From: Haloplanus salinus
GTDB taxonomy: Archaea > Halobacteriota > Halobacteria > Halobacteriales > Haloferacaceae
Direction of reading: 5' to 3'
NCBI RefSeq assembly: GCF_003336245.1
Contig: NZ_QPHM01000001.1
Location: forward strand, 1,798,001-1,862,000
Length of the DNA: 64,000 bases
The number at the start of each line of letters is the position of its first letter. Positions within the stretch are counted from its first letter, which is position 1. The translations under genes were made by a program, and so were the position numbers. A model generated the notes under the pieces. The model worked only from the letters and a program-made list of their open reading frames with translations, was not told the DNA's origin and did no database searches. Below, piece by piece: positions 1 through 7,340 of the stretch.

Positions 1-1139
1 GTACCTCCGCGTTCGGCCGCACCGACCTGACCGGGCGGGACCTCTTCAGCGCCGCCGTCGCCGAGGCGTTCGAAGACGGGCCCGACCCGGCGGACGTGGT
101 CGACGCCCTCTACGTCGGCAACCAGTCGGAGTCCTACGAACACCAGATCATGCACGGAACGCTGCTGGCGGAGTGGTGCGGGCTGCGCCACGTCTCCGCC
201 GAACGCGTCGAGGGGTGTGCCGCCGCCGGCGCCCTCGCCCTGCGTCACGCCGTCGAGGACGTGCGTTCCGGGCGGCGCGACGCCGTCCTGGCCTGCGGCG
301 TCGAGAAGATGACGGCTGGCGGCACCGCGGGTGCGACGAACGCGCTCTCGGCGGCGTTCGACCGCGCGCTCGAACAGCGGTCCGGCGTCACCGCACCGAG
401 CCAGTACGCCCTCCTCGCCCAGCGCTACCTCCACGACACCGACGCGACGGAGCGCGACCTGGCCCGCATCGCGGTGAAGAACCACGCGAACGGCGCCGCC
501 AACCCCCGGGCGCAGTTTCAGCGGGAGACGGACGTAGAGACGGTACTCGACTCCGACTACGTCGCGCCGCCGTTGAAACTGTTCGACTGCGCGCCGGTGA
601 CCGACGGCGCCGCCGTCGTCCTCGTCGCGAGCGAGGCGGTCGCACGGCGGTTCGGGACCGGCGACCCCACGGTTCGGGTCGGCGGCGTCGGCGCCGGCGC
701 GAACAACATCGGCGTCGCGGACCGCGACCTCACGTTCGTCGAGGGCGCCCACGAGGCGGCGACCGACGCGTACGACGAGGCCGGCGTCGTCCCCGCCGAT
801 ATCGACGTGGCCGAAGTTCACGACGCCTTCACGAGCTGCGAGGCGATGCTCGCCGAGGCCGCCGGGTTCGCACCCCGCGGCCGCGGCTACGAGAGCGCGC
901 TCCCGCCCGCCGAGCGCTCGGACGGGTGGACCGACACGCATCTGAGCACGAGCGGCGGCCTCAAGGCCCGCGGCCACCCCATCGGGGCCACCGGCATCGC
1001 CCAGGCAGTCGAAGTGTACGAACAACTGACCGGCACGGCGACGCCGGACCGGCAGGTCGACGGCGCGACGACCGGCCTGCTGATCAACGAGGGCGGCGTC
1101 GCCGACGCCGTCACCGTCGCCCACGTTCTCACGACATGA
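1..1139 (+). CDS. Thiolase family protein, 5' end outside the window
   Basis: Thiolase-fold enzyme that condenses or cleaves acyl-CoA; archaeal members of this type act in acetoacetyl-CoA formation or in lipid degradation. About 378 residues are visible and the frame is already open at base 3, so the N-terminus lies off the window. The nucleophile region reads VEGCAAAGALAL, a probable active-site His sits in AEVHDAFTSCEAM, and the C-terminal signature is GGLKARGHPIGATG. The second catalytic Cys of classical thiolases is not obvious; LLINEGG stands in its place, as in SCP2-type thiolases. The stop overlaps the start of the DUF35 gene (ATGA), so the two are translationally coupled. Known biology: archaeal thiolases form complexes with DUF35 proteins. 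The substrate cannot be read from the sequence. Confidence 0.9.
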   Translation, partial: TSAFGRTDLTGRDLFSAAVAEAFEDGPDPADVVDALYVGNQSESYEHQIMHGTLLAEWCGLRHVSAERVEGCAAAGALALRHAVEDVRSGRRDAVLACGVEKMTAGGTAGATNALSAAFDRALEQRSGVTAPSQYALLAQRYLHDTDATERDLARIAVKNHANGAANPRAQFQRETDVETVLDSDYVAPPLKLFDCAPVTDGAAVVLVASEAVARRFGTGDPTVRVGGVGAGANNIGVADRDLTFVEGAHEAATDAYDEAGVVPADIDVAEVHDAFTSCEAMLAEAAGFAPRGRGYESALPPAERSDGWTDTHLSTSGGLKARGHPIGATGIAQAVEVYEQLTGTATPDRQVDGATTGLLINEGGVADAVTVAHVLTT

Positions 1140-1600
1140 CCGATCACACCGACACCCCGACCGCACCGCTCGCCCGCGACGACGTGACCGCCGACAGCCC
1201 CTTCACCCTGCCCGGCTTCTTCGCCGCACTGGACGACGGCGACCTGCTCGCCGCCGTCTGCGAGGACTGCGGGAACCGACTCGTTCCGCCCCGGCCGGCG
1301 TGTTACGCCTGCGGCGGGCGGCACCTGCACGTCGAGGAACAGCCGCAGACGGGAACCGTCGTCTCCTACACCGAGGTTCGGACGCCGCCCTCCGCGCTCG
1401 CGGAACGGGCGCCCTACACCGTCGCCGTCGTCGAACTCGACTCGGGAGCGCGGCTGACCGGGCGCGTGACGGTTCCGTACGCCGAGACCGACATCGGGAT
1501 GCCCGTTCGGCTGACGACCCGGTCGCTCGCCGCCGACGAACTGGAGCTAGCGCTCGATCACGAAAAAGAGTGGCCGATCCACGAGTTCGAACCGGCCTGA
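1136..1600 (+). CDS. DUF35 Zn-ribbon OB-fold protein, thiolase partner
   Basis: Small accessory subunit of 154 aa. Residues about 41-61 form a rubredoxin-like zinc ribbon (CEDCG and CYACG), followed by an OB-fold half with EVRTPPSALAERAPYTVAVVELDSG. Family members bind the CoA moiety and channel intermediates between thiolase and HMG-CoA synthase-like partners. The gene starts inside the thiolase stop codon (ATGA overlap), which fits a 1:1 complex. The tail DHEKEWPIHEFEPA is polar. A decayed second copy of the C-terminal half lies at 3690-3816. Confidence 0.88.
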   Translation: MTDHTDTPTAPLARDDVTADSPFTLPGFFAALDDGDLLAAVCEDCGNRLVPPRPACYACGGRHLHVEEQPQTGTVVSYTEVRTPPSALAERAPYTVAVVELDSGARLTGRVTVPYAETDIGMPVRLTTRSLAADELELALDHEKEWPIHEFEPA

Positions 1601-1654
1601 GTGCACGGGTCGGGCGTCCCGTCGGTCGCACGCCCGAACGCGGCGCCGGTCCGC

Positions 1655-3070
1655 TCAGTCGACGTTCAGGATGCCCAGCTCGTCGGCCTCTTCCTTACCG
1701 GCCGACGCGAAGCCGTCCGGGCAGGGGTCGTTCGGGGACCGTCCGTCGGCGAACTGACCCGTCGTCTCCACGGTACCGCCGGCGAAGGACCCGTCCTCCC
1801 CGGTAACGGCCGTTCCGGACGTAACCGGTGAGTCGTAGTAGTACGTCGTGAAGTTCGTGCTGTACTTCGCGATGAAGACGTCGACCGGATCGTCGGTCTC
1901 CCACTCGACCGCCGTCGCGTCGCCGGAACCGTCGGTGTCGAGGACGTTCACGGTGATGTCCGTCGAGATAGGGGTGTCGCCCTCGACGCAGGCCGCGAGG
2001 AAGCTGATCGCCTGCGCGCCCTCGACGTCGCCGGTGTCGCCGTTGTCGTCGTCGCCGTTGTCGTCGTCGTCGCCGGTGTCGCCGTTCTCGTCGTCGTCGC
2101 CGCCGGGGTCACCGGTCGGTTCGTCGTTCATCCCGGAGCCGTCGTTGTGGCGACACTGCTCGGCGTAGAGGCCCAGATCGAACGTGGCCGAGTCGGACTG
2201 AATCTCGTTGCCGTGGTCGACCGGGACCCACCACGCGAACACGACGGAGTGTTCGGTTCCGCCAGAGAAGCAGTTCCGCGCGCCCGCGGCGCCGCCACCC
2301 TCCTCGGCGGGGATGTCACCGTTGAGCGCGGTCCCGAGGCTCCCCTCGCCGAGCATGCCGAGGACGTTACGGATCGATCCGACGGCGAGCGGCGACTCCG
2401 TCCCGTTCTGGTAGTTGTTGCCGTCGTCGATCCAGACCGCCGCCTGCACCACGTCGAGCAGTTCGACGACGCCCGCCTCCTCGTCGGGGTCGTCGGCCTC
2501 GGGTTCGGTCAGGCCGTTCTCGCTCGCGGCCCGGAGCGTGCCGTCAAGCCAGACGAAGCCCGGATTGTCACAGAGGATGAAATCGAACGTGACTTCGCCG
2601 AAGTCGCCCGGTTTCACGTCGTCGAGGTCGATCACGGGTCGGTCGATCCCGTCGGCCTGATCGCCCTCGTCGAGCGGACACGGCCCCAGGTCGCCGTCGT
2701 TGTACGAGTCGTACAGCGTGTTGCTCAGGAACTGTTCCGCGTCGGTCGTGCTCTCGACGGCGATCAGCCACGCGTCGTTCGCCGGGAGACCGACCTCGCC
2801 CGATTCGAGTTCGTCCGCCGTCCCGACTTGCCCGGCGGGCATGCGGATGTCTCCCGCCAGATTGTCGTCCTCGTCGGCGCTCCAGTTCGAGTAGTGCGCC
2901 GAATAGGCGACGCCCACGTCGAGCGTGCCAGCCACGAGCGAGTTGTTGTCGAACGTCTCCTGATCGGAGAAGTACGCACTCGTCCCGAGTCCTGCGCCGG
3001 CCGAGGCGACCCCGATGGTGCCGAGGGCTGCCAGCGCTTTCCGCCGTGAGATGTCGAATTGGTCGTCCAT
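1655..3070 (-). CDS. SipW/TasA-type secreted protein with acidic linker and C-terminal domain
   Basis: 471-aa exported protein. The N-terminus has a twin-arginine-like SRRKALAALG followed by a hydrophobic stretch and then AYFSDQETF, the pattern of SipW-processed camelysin/TasA-like signal peptides. The start at MDDQFD was chosen because the signal follows at once; an upstream in-frame Met would add 22 basic residues. Residues up to about 330 form a core shared with the protein at 3923-6373, ending in WWVPVDHGNEIQSDS and EQCRHNDG. Next comes a linker of about 30 residues made almost only of D, N, G and T. The C-terminal domain of about 110 residues ends in a proline/cysteine segment. No SipW peptidase gene lies nearby. 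A matrix or surface fibre role is an inference from the family. Confidence 0.8.
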   Translation of the reverse strand: MDDQFDISRRKALAALGTIGVASAGAGLGTSAYFSDQETFDNNSLVAGTLDVGVAYSAHYSNWSADEDDNLAGDIRMPAGQVGTADELESGEVGLPANDAWLIAVESTTDAEQFLSNTLYDSYNDGDLGPCPLDEGDQADGIDRPVIDLDDVKPGDFGEVTFDFILCDNPGFVWLDGTLRAASENGLTEPEADDPDEEAGVVELLDVVQAAVWIDDGNNYQNGTESPLAVGSIRNVLGMLGEGSLGTALNGDIPAEEGGGAAGARNCFSGGTEHSVVFAWWVPVDHGNEIQSDSATFDLGLYAEQCRHNDGSGMNDEPTGDPGGDDDENGDTGDDDDNGDDDNGDTGDVEGAQAISFLAACVEGDTPISTDITVNVLDTDGSGDATAVEWETDDPVDVFIAKYSTNFTTYYYDSPVTSGTAVTGEDGSFAGGTVETTGQFADGRSPNDPCPDGFASAGKEEADELGILNVD

Positions 3071-3265
3071 TGTGGTAGTCCTCACTGGGTTCGCCGAGGG
3101 CGAACACCTTGGAACAAATACATATCCGCGTTTCATAAGTAACTGCAGCCTTCGACGCCAAAACGGATCGTTATACAGTATATCGGGTCCCTAACGCCGG
3201 ATTCGATCGAGGGCGTATTCCGTCCTTTCAGCCGACTTAAACCCACGCACAGCGGGCTTACGCGT

Positions 3266-3669
3266 TTGCAGATTCTACTTCGTGGCGAACGCCCCGTTCT
3301 GAAGGCACTCTTCGACGGCGAGTACGTACTCGCGGCCGACGGGAAAGTCGCGCCAAACGAGGCCGGCAGCGGACTCCTCGTCACCGAGGACGTGCCTACC
3401 TCGAACGTGATCGCTCGCGACTGCGACCTCTTCGCCACTCTCACCGTCCGTGGCGAACTCGACGAACTCGCATCCAACATGGCACTGGCCGAAACCGCGC
3501 GGGCATCCACTACCGGAGCGACGGGATCGAGGGTCCCCGACTCGGCGAACGCGCGGCGATTCACTTCCCCGAGGATCGACTCTCCCTCCCACACCGCATC
3601 GGGCCCGTCCGCCTCGCCGTGGAGACGTTCGATGGGGGGCGCCGAACCGTCGAACCGACCGTCGAGTGA
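3266..3669 (+). pseudogene. Decayed C-terminal fragment of a vanadium-dependent haloperoxidase
   Basis: Two frames must be joined. The first reads VLKALFDGEYVLAADGKVAPN and later GELDELASNMAL. After a frameshift near 3475-3485 the second reads GRNRAGIHYRSDGIEG, LGERAAIHFPEDRL, and stops at 3667-3669. The order VLK-FFD, VPN-GS, LTVGGEL-LA-N, GRN-AGVH-RSD, LGE-AI-FLEDR is what I recall of the C-terminal third of haloarchaeal vanadium haloperoxidase/PAP2-fold proteins. The vanadate-site His (AGIH) is still readable. No intact N-terminal part is seen upstream, so the gene is both truncated and frameshifted. Confidence 0.7.
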
Positions 3670-3689
3670 TCTCGGACGGGTCGTCGCCG

Positions 3690-3816
3690 CTGGCTGACCG
3701 GACGCCGTACACGGTCGCCATCGTCGAACTCGACTCGGGGGCGCGGCTGACAGGACGGCTCACCTCACCCTTACACCGCAGTCGACATCGGGACCGCAGT
3801 GCGGCTGATCGTTCGC
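3690..3816 (+). pseudogene. Remnant of a second DUF35 gene
   Basis: The frame reads PLADRTPYTVAIVELDSG and then ARLTGR, closely matching ALAERAPYTVAVVELDSG and ARLTGR in the intact DUF35 gene at 1136-1600. DNA similarity continues after the frame is lost: CGACATCGGGA near 3784 and GCGGCTGA near 3800 match the intact gene downstream of that motif. No start codon, no zinc ribbon and no matching C-terminus remain. It is a dead fragment, probably from a duplicated thiolase-DUF35 pair. Confidence 0.8.
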
Positions 3817-3922
3817 CCCGCCGTTCCGGCATTAACGACGCACTAGTTAATACTAAAAGATAGCAACTATGTCGGGTCTCGATGTTGAAAAACGAATCAA
3901 ATAAGCGGAGGGGAGTGGCCGA

Positions 3923-6373
3923 ATGACTGACGAATTCGAGCTATCGCGACGACGGGCGCTCGCAGCCCTCGGGACGATCGGTGCGACGGGAGCCGGCGCC
4001 GGCGTCGGCACGTCGGCGTTTTTCGCCGATCAGGAATCGTTCGAGAACAACGCGCTGACCGCTGGTGAACTCGACCTCGGCGTGGGATACACCGTCCGCT
4101 ACTCGGACTGGTCGGCCGACGAGAACGAGGACGTGTCCGTGCGGATGTACGACGGACCGGCGGGGACGACCGGCGACGCGGCCGACCTCGCTTCCGGCGA
4201 GACGGGCCTACCGACCAAGGATACCTGGCTGGTCGCGGTCGACGACCCCGAGACGTTCCTCGCGAACACGGAGACGGGGTCGTTCCCGACGGCCGACAGC
4301 GCCGGCGACGATCCAGCGACGGTTTCGTGTGCCGATCTGCCACAGGCCGACGATGCCTCGCGGCCAGTCGTGGATCTCGAGGACGTCAAGCCGGGCGACT
4401 TCGGGACAGTCACGTTCGACTTCGCGCTCTGTGACAATCCGGGGTACGTTCGGTTGAACGGGACGCTCCGGGACGCGAGCGAGAACGGCACGACCGAACC
4501 CGAGGCCGACCACCCCGACGAGGTCGACGGCGCGGTCGAACTGCTCGACATCGTGCAGGCAGCCGTGTGGGTCGACGACGGCGATGGCGACGGCGACGGC
4601 GACGGCTACGTCGACGGGGAGACGACCACGATCAACGGCTCCCTCCGGGCGGTGCTCGACGAACTGGGGACGGATCCGGGCCTCCCCCTCGGCGGCGACG
4701 TCGACCAGGGGCTGGGCCGGAACTGTTTCTCGCACGACGGCGACGGGGACGGGTCGGTCGACGTCCACCACGTTTCGCTCGCGTGGTGGGTGCCGGTCGA
4801 CCACGGCAACGAGATTCAGTCAGACTCGGTGACCTTCGACCTGGGACTGTACACCGAGCAGTGCCGGCACAACGACGGCGGCGGCGTCGACTTGGCGTCG
4901 GTCGTCTCGACACCCGAGGTCCAGCAGTTGTTGACGGATCTGGGGCATCCGTCGCCCGCGGCGACAGACGCGGCCGACTTCGGGTCGCGGGGGCCGGTTC
5001 CTCTCGACTTCGACCAAGCCCGGACCCGACGGCTTCCCATCGAGGAGCAGTCGGACGGTGACGGGCTACCGACCCCTGTGCCCGATATCTACCGGACACA
5101 CGTCCCGTCACCCCTGGGTGGACTGGAGGTCGTCACGACCGCCCAGTCGGAGATCGTCGCAGCGGCGTTCAACTTCGATTCTGGGATTTCGACCCCGATC
5201 AAAAATCGACTCTCGCTCGCGGGCGCGGTCGGCTGGCCGGACGAGGTCCGGGCATCCGTGCTCGCCAACGGGGAAGAAACGCTCTTCGCCCGAGGGGCCT
5301 CCGACGGCGAACGCAGTTCGGTCGGCGGGAGCCTCGGTCTGGATCCCGATTCGATCCTCGCGTTCCGGGGGCCCGACGAATCCGCGTACATTGCGACGGC
5401 GACACCCCAGTCCTTGTCGACGCTCGAGCCGGATTCAATCGACACCGATTCCGATCGCCTCCTTCCGGACGGGGGCACGGTCGACTGTCGTGCCGCCCCG
5501 TCGTTCCTGTGTGACGCGTCAAATCCCGGTATCACGGCCACGCTCGCCCCCGATTTCGAGATCCGCGACGTTTCGACCGACGAGGATCTCGTTCGATCGC
5601 TGACCGGTTCCTCGTCAGTGGCCGGGCGATCCTCGACGCCGTCGAGAGTCAGCCAATCGACGTCCGACGATAGCTGTGGACAGGGTCCGCTCGTCTCCTG
5701 TCTGTACTCGGCGCTGAGCGACGTCGCCGCCTTCGCGCCGCCGTTCCTGGAGGCCTGCCTGCGGTCGGGCATCGAACTGTATGACCGGACCGAAGGGAAG
5801 ATTTCCTTGATCGGATCGTTCTACCTCGTCTTCTGCCCGATCATAGTCGGCGTGACCGTCCTCCTCACCGCACTCTCGTTCCCCATCTTCCGGTGCGTCG
5901 TGCCGCGGCTGGGCTGTTTCGCCCGAAACGAGGACGGGTCCACACCGTCGCCGGCCTTCGAGACGTCCACGACGGGGAACGCCGACGCGACCGTCGTCTC
6001 CGAGGATCTTTCGGGTGAGGGCGAACTCGACCTGCGGGTCTTCCGGTGTAACACCGCTCAGGCCGCCGTCGTCTACGGCGACCTCGATACGACGCTCACG
6101 ATCTCCTTCGGCTTCGAGATCCGTCGCACCGACGCCTTCGGCGAGGACGCCTACTTCCAGGTGTACGAGGACGGCAACGTCGTCGCCGAGACTGGCCGGA
6201 ACCTGAGCATCATCCAGCCTACCGCGGAGATAACGGGGCGAGTCACGAGAACGATCGACGTCGACGGCGACGTCTTCCTCAAGTTCGGCATCCGATCGTC
6301 CGATTTCTGTTCGAACTTCGACCACGATGACACCGTCTTCGAGGTGTCGAACCTGTCCGTACGGCTCGAGTGA
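3923..6373 (+). CDS. Large SipW/TasA-type protein with membrane segment and C-terminal beta domain
   Basis: 816 aa. The N-terminus (SRRRALAALG, then AFFADQESF) and the core to about residue 315 are paralogous to the protein at 1655-3070. Shared blocks include LDDVKPGDFG/LEDVKPGDFG, FDFxLCDNPG, GTLRxASENG and EQCRHNDG. After the core the two differ completely. Here follow about 300 residues with no recognised domain, then a hydrophobic stretch at about residues 620-660 (SLIGSFYLVFCPIIVGVTVL), then a Cys- and beta-rich domain of about 160 residues ending in SNLSVRLE. A Shine-Dalgarno-like GGAGGGG lies at 3908-3914. An AT-rich stretch near 3843-3860 may hold the promoter. Export is well supported; function is unknown. 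Confidence 0.78.
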   Translation: MTDEFELSRRRALAALGTIGATGAGAGVGTSAFFADQESFENNALTAGELDLGVGYTVRYSDWSADENEDVSVRMYDGPAGTTGDAADLASGETGLPTKDTWLVAVDDPETFLANTETGSFPTADSAGDDPATVSCADLPQADDASRPVVDLEDVKPGDFGTVTFDFALCDNPGYVRLNGTLRDASENGTTEPEADHPDEVDGAVELLDIVQAAVWVDDGDGDGDGDGYVDGETTTINGSLRAVLDELGTDPGLPLGGDVDQGLGRNCFSHDGDGDGSVDVHHVSLAWWVPVDHGNEIQSDSVTFDLGLYTEQCRHNDGGGVDLASVVSTPEVQQLLTDLGHPSPAATDAADFGSRGPVPLDFDQARTRRLPIEEQSDGDGLPTPVPDIYRTHVPSPLGGLEVVTTAQSEIVAAAFNFDSGISTPIKNRLSLAGAVGWPDEVRASVLANGEETLFARGASDGERSSVGGSLGLDPDSILAFRGPDESAYIATATPQSLSTLEPDSIDTDSDRLLPDGGTVDCRAAPSFLCDASNPGITATLAPDFEIRDVSTDEDLVRSLTGSSSVAGRSSTPSRVSQSTSDDSCGQGPLVSCLYSALSDVAAFAPPFLEACLRSGIELYDRTEGKISLIGSFYLVFCPIIVGVTVLLTALSFPIFRCVVPRLGCFARNEDGSTPSPAFETSTTGNADATVVSEDLSGEGELDLRVFRCNTAQAAVVYGDLDTTLTISFGFEIRRTDAFGEDAYFQVYEDGNVVAETGRNLSIIQPTAEITGRVTRTIDVDGDVFLKFGIRSSDFCSNFDHDDTVFEVSNLSVRLE

Positions 6374-6490
6374 GTTCCGGCGGCCGTCTCGACCGGTCGG
6401 TCCCGATGCCGACCGGGCTCTGTAGACCCTCGGTCCGTTCCGATCTTCCGTCGCCGTGCTCGACGGTCGGGGTTGGTCGTAGTAGGAACC

Positions 6491-6511
6491 GCCCGGACCG
6501 GGATTTGAACC
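6491..6511 (-). repeat. Degenerate copy 1 of tRNA-Asp 3' end (att-like)
   Basis: GCCCGGACCGGGATTTGAAC differs by one base from the complement of the T-arm and acceptor stem of the tRNA-Asp at 6785-6804. No D-arm or anticodon arm is attached, so it is only a tRNA tail, the kind of scar left by integrases that use tRNA 3' ends. Confidence 0.75.
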
Positions 6512-6560
6512 ACGGGAAGACGGTCGCCTCGCTCCGCTCGGCGCTGCGACTTCCCTGATT
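6498..6560 (+). repeat. 63-bp inverted repeat, arm A
   Basis: Read in reverse complement this segment is identical base for base to 27814-27876. It begins inside the tRNA-tail motif and ends at CCCTGATT. Internally it can fold into a hairpin (GGGAAG with CTTCCC). Relative to the neighbouring tRNA genes both arms lie in the same orientation, on the 3' side. Confidence 0.9.
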
Positions 6561-6576
6561 CAAACCCTCTCGCCGT

Positions 6577-6637
6577 CTTCCTGATTCCGTCACTCGCTCC
6601 TCGCTACGCTCGTCGCCCGTGAGTTGGAATCAGGAAG
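6577..6637. repeat. Hairpin-forming inverted repeat
   Basis: CTTCCTGATTCC at 6577-6588 is the exact complement of GGAATCAGGAAG at 6626-6637. The loop consists of CTCGCTCCTCGCTACGCTCG-like sequence. The first arm shares TTCC-CTGATTC with the end of the 63-bp repeat. Confidence 0.8.
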
Positions 6638-6640
6638 AAC

Positions 6641-6660
6641 GCCCGGAGCGGGATTTGAAC
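6641..6660 (-). repeat. Copy 2 of tRNA-Asp 3' end (att-like)
   Basis: GCCCGGAGCGGGATTTGAAC is identical to the complement of the last 20 paired bases of tRNA-Asp (6785-6804). The copies lie 150 and 144 bases apart, so the three form a spaced tandem array. Confidence 0.85.
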
Positions 6661-6722
6661 CCGGAGGACTTCGCTCGCGGTGCTCGCTCGTCCTCAGATT
6701 CAAATCGCCGCTGTGGCGTTTC

Positions 6723-6777
6723 GTTGCGACGGCGCCTCACTCGTCGCTACGCTCCTCGCTCGGCAGTTGGTCGCAAC
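6723..6777. repeat. Hairpin-forming inverted repeat next to tRNA-Asp
   Basis: GTTGCGAC at 6723-6730 pairs with GTCGCAAC at 6770-6777 around a loop of CTCGTCGCTACGCTCCTCGCT-like sequence. The build is the same as the hairpin at 6577-6637, suggesting each tRNA-tail copy came with its own hairpin unit. Confidence 0.7.
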
Positions 6778-6783
6778 AGAAAG

Positions 6784-6856
6784 CGCCCGGAGCGGGATTT
6801 GAACCCGCGTCACGACCGTGACAGGGTCGTATGATGGGCCACTACACCATCCGGGC
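6784..6856 (-). tRNA. tRNA-Asp (GTC)
   Basis: The reverse complement folds as a full cloverleaf. The acceptor GCCCGGA pairs with TCCGGGC, the discriminator is G73, the anticodon loop is CTGTCAC with anticodon GTC, and the T-loop is GTTCAAATC. No intron. Identity follows from the anticodon and G73. Its 3' flank is decorated with copies of its own tail. Confidence 0.95.
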
Positions 6857-6883
6857 TTTCGCATCTAATCCGAGCGGGGACTG

Positions 6884-6894
6884 GGAAATAAGAC
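6884..6894 (-). promoter_or_regulatory. Probable TATA box of tRNA-Asp
   Basis: On the minus strand the bases read GTCTTATTTC, an A/T-rich block about 30 bases upstream of the tRNA 5' end, where an archaeal TATA box is expected. Position and composition only. Confidence 0.45.
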
Positions 6895-7109
6895 TTGCCA
6901 TATGGAATCGCCGTGGGTCGCGGTATCGCGGCGCGTCGTCGAAACGGCTTTGTACCGGCAGAGCGCATGACAACGTGTACCGAGCCTCGCCCGCCGGCGC
7001 CCGCCGGTGGATCGATTAGCCTTGCTTCGCGCTTCTTTGGCAAGCGTTAAATGGATGGGTCGACAAGTTCGCCGTAGTATCTCGTGACAACTTCTCCACC
7101 CACTCACCC

Positions 7110-7340
7110 ATGGTAGACGTAAGCCAACACAAGCTGGTCCCGGAGCACACAGTCCTCGACGACCCCGACCGCGTCGACGAGGTACTCGCGGAGTACAACG
7201 TGAGCAAAACCAACCTGCCGAAAATAAAGACGAGCGATCCCGCGTTGCCCGACGAGGCCGAGGTCGGCGACGTGATCGAGATCGTCCGCGACTCTCGAAC
7301 CACTGATCAAGCGACCGTATACCGACTGGTGGTCGAATGA
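7110..7340 (+). CDS. rpoH: DNA-directed RNA polymerase subunit H (Rpb5-like)
   Basis: Archaeal RpoH of 76 aa, the usual full length of the archaeal subunit and equal to the C-terminal half of eukaryotic Rpb5. HKLVPEH near the start and [11 protein letters not shown] in the middle are diagnostic. It sits in the lower jaw of RNA polymerase, contacting downstream DNA. It is the first gene of the RNA polymerase operon; its stop overlaps the rpoB2 start (ATGA). An A/T-rich GCGTTAAATG block at 7042-7051 is a possible promoter element for the operon. Confidence 0.97.
   Translation: MVDVSQHKLVPEHTVLDDPDRVDEVLAEYNVSKTNLPKIKTSDPALPDEAEVGDVIEIVRDSRTTDQATVYRLVVE

Larger units (their letters stand above)
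6374..6783. other. Gene-free repeat-rich region beside tRNA-Asp
   Basis: No credible gene lies in these 410 bases; the short open frames here are arginine/serine-rich shadows. The stretch holds two 20-base copies of the tRNA-Asp 3' end, one arm of a 63-bp inverted repeat shared with the tRNA-Ala flank, and two hairpin-forming blocks with a core of alternating CTCGCT/CGCTACGCT motifs. Confidence 0.7.

Noticed and set aside
2040-2105. Possible CRISPR or tandem-repeat locus near 2.05 kb
   Set aside because: The GTCGTCGCC-like repeats encode the D/N/G/T linker of the SipW-type protein; there are no spacers.
6491-6660. Extra tRNA genes in the tRNA-Asp flank
   Set aside because: Only the T-arm/acceptor 20 bases are repeated; no D-arm or anticodon arm can be folded upstream.
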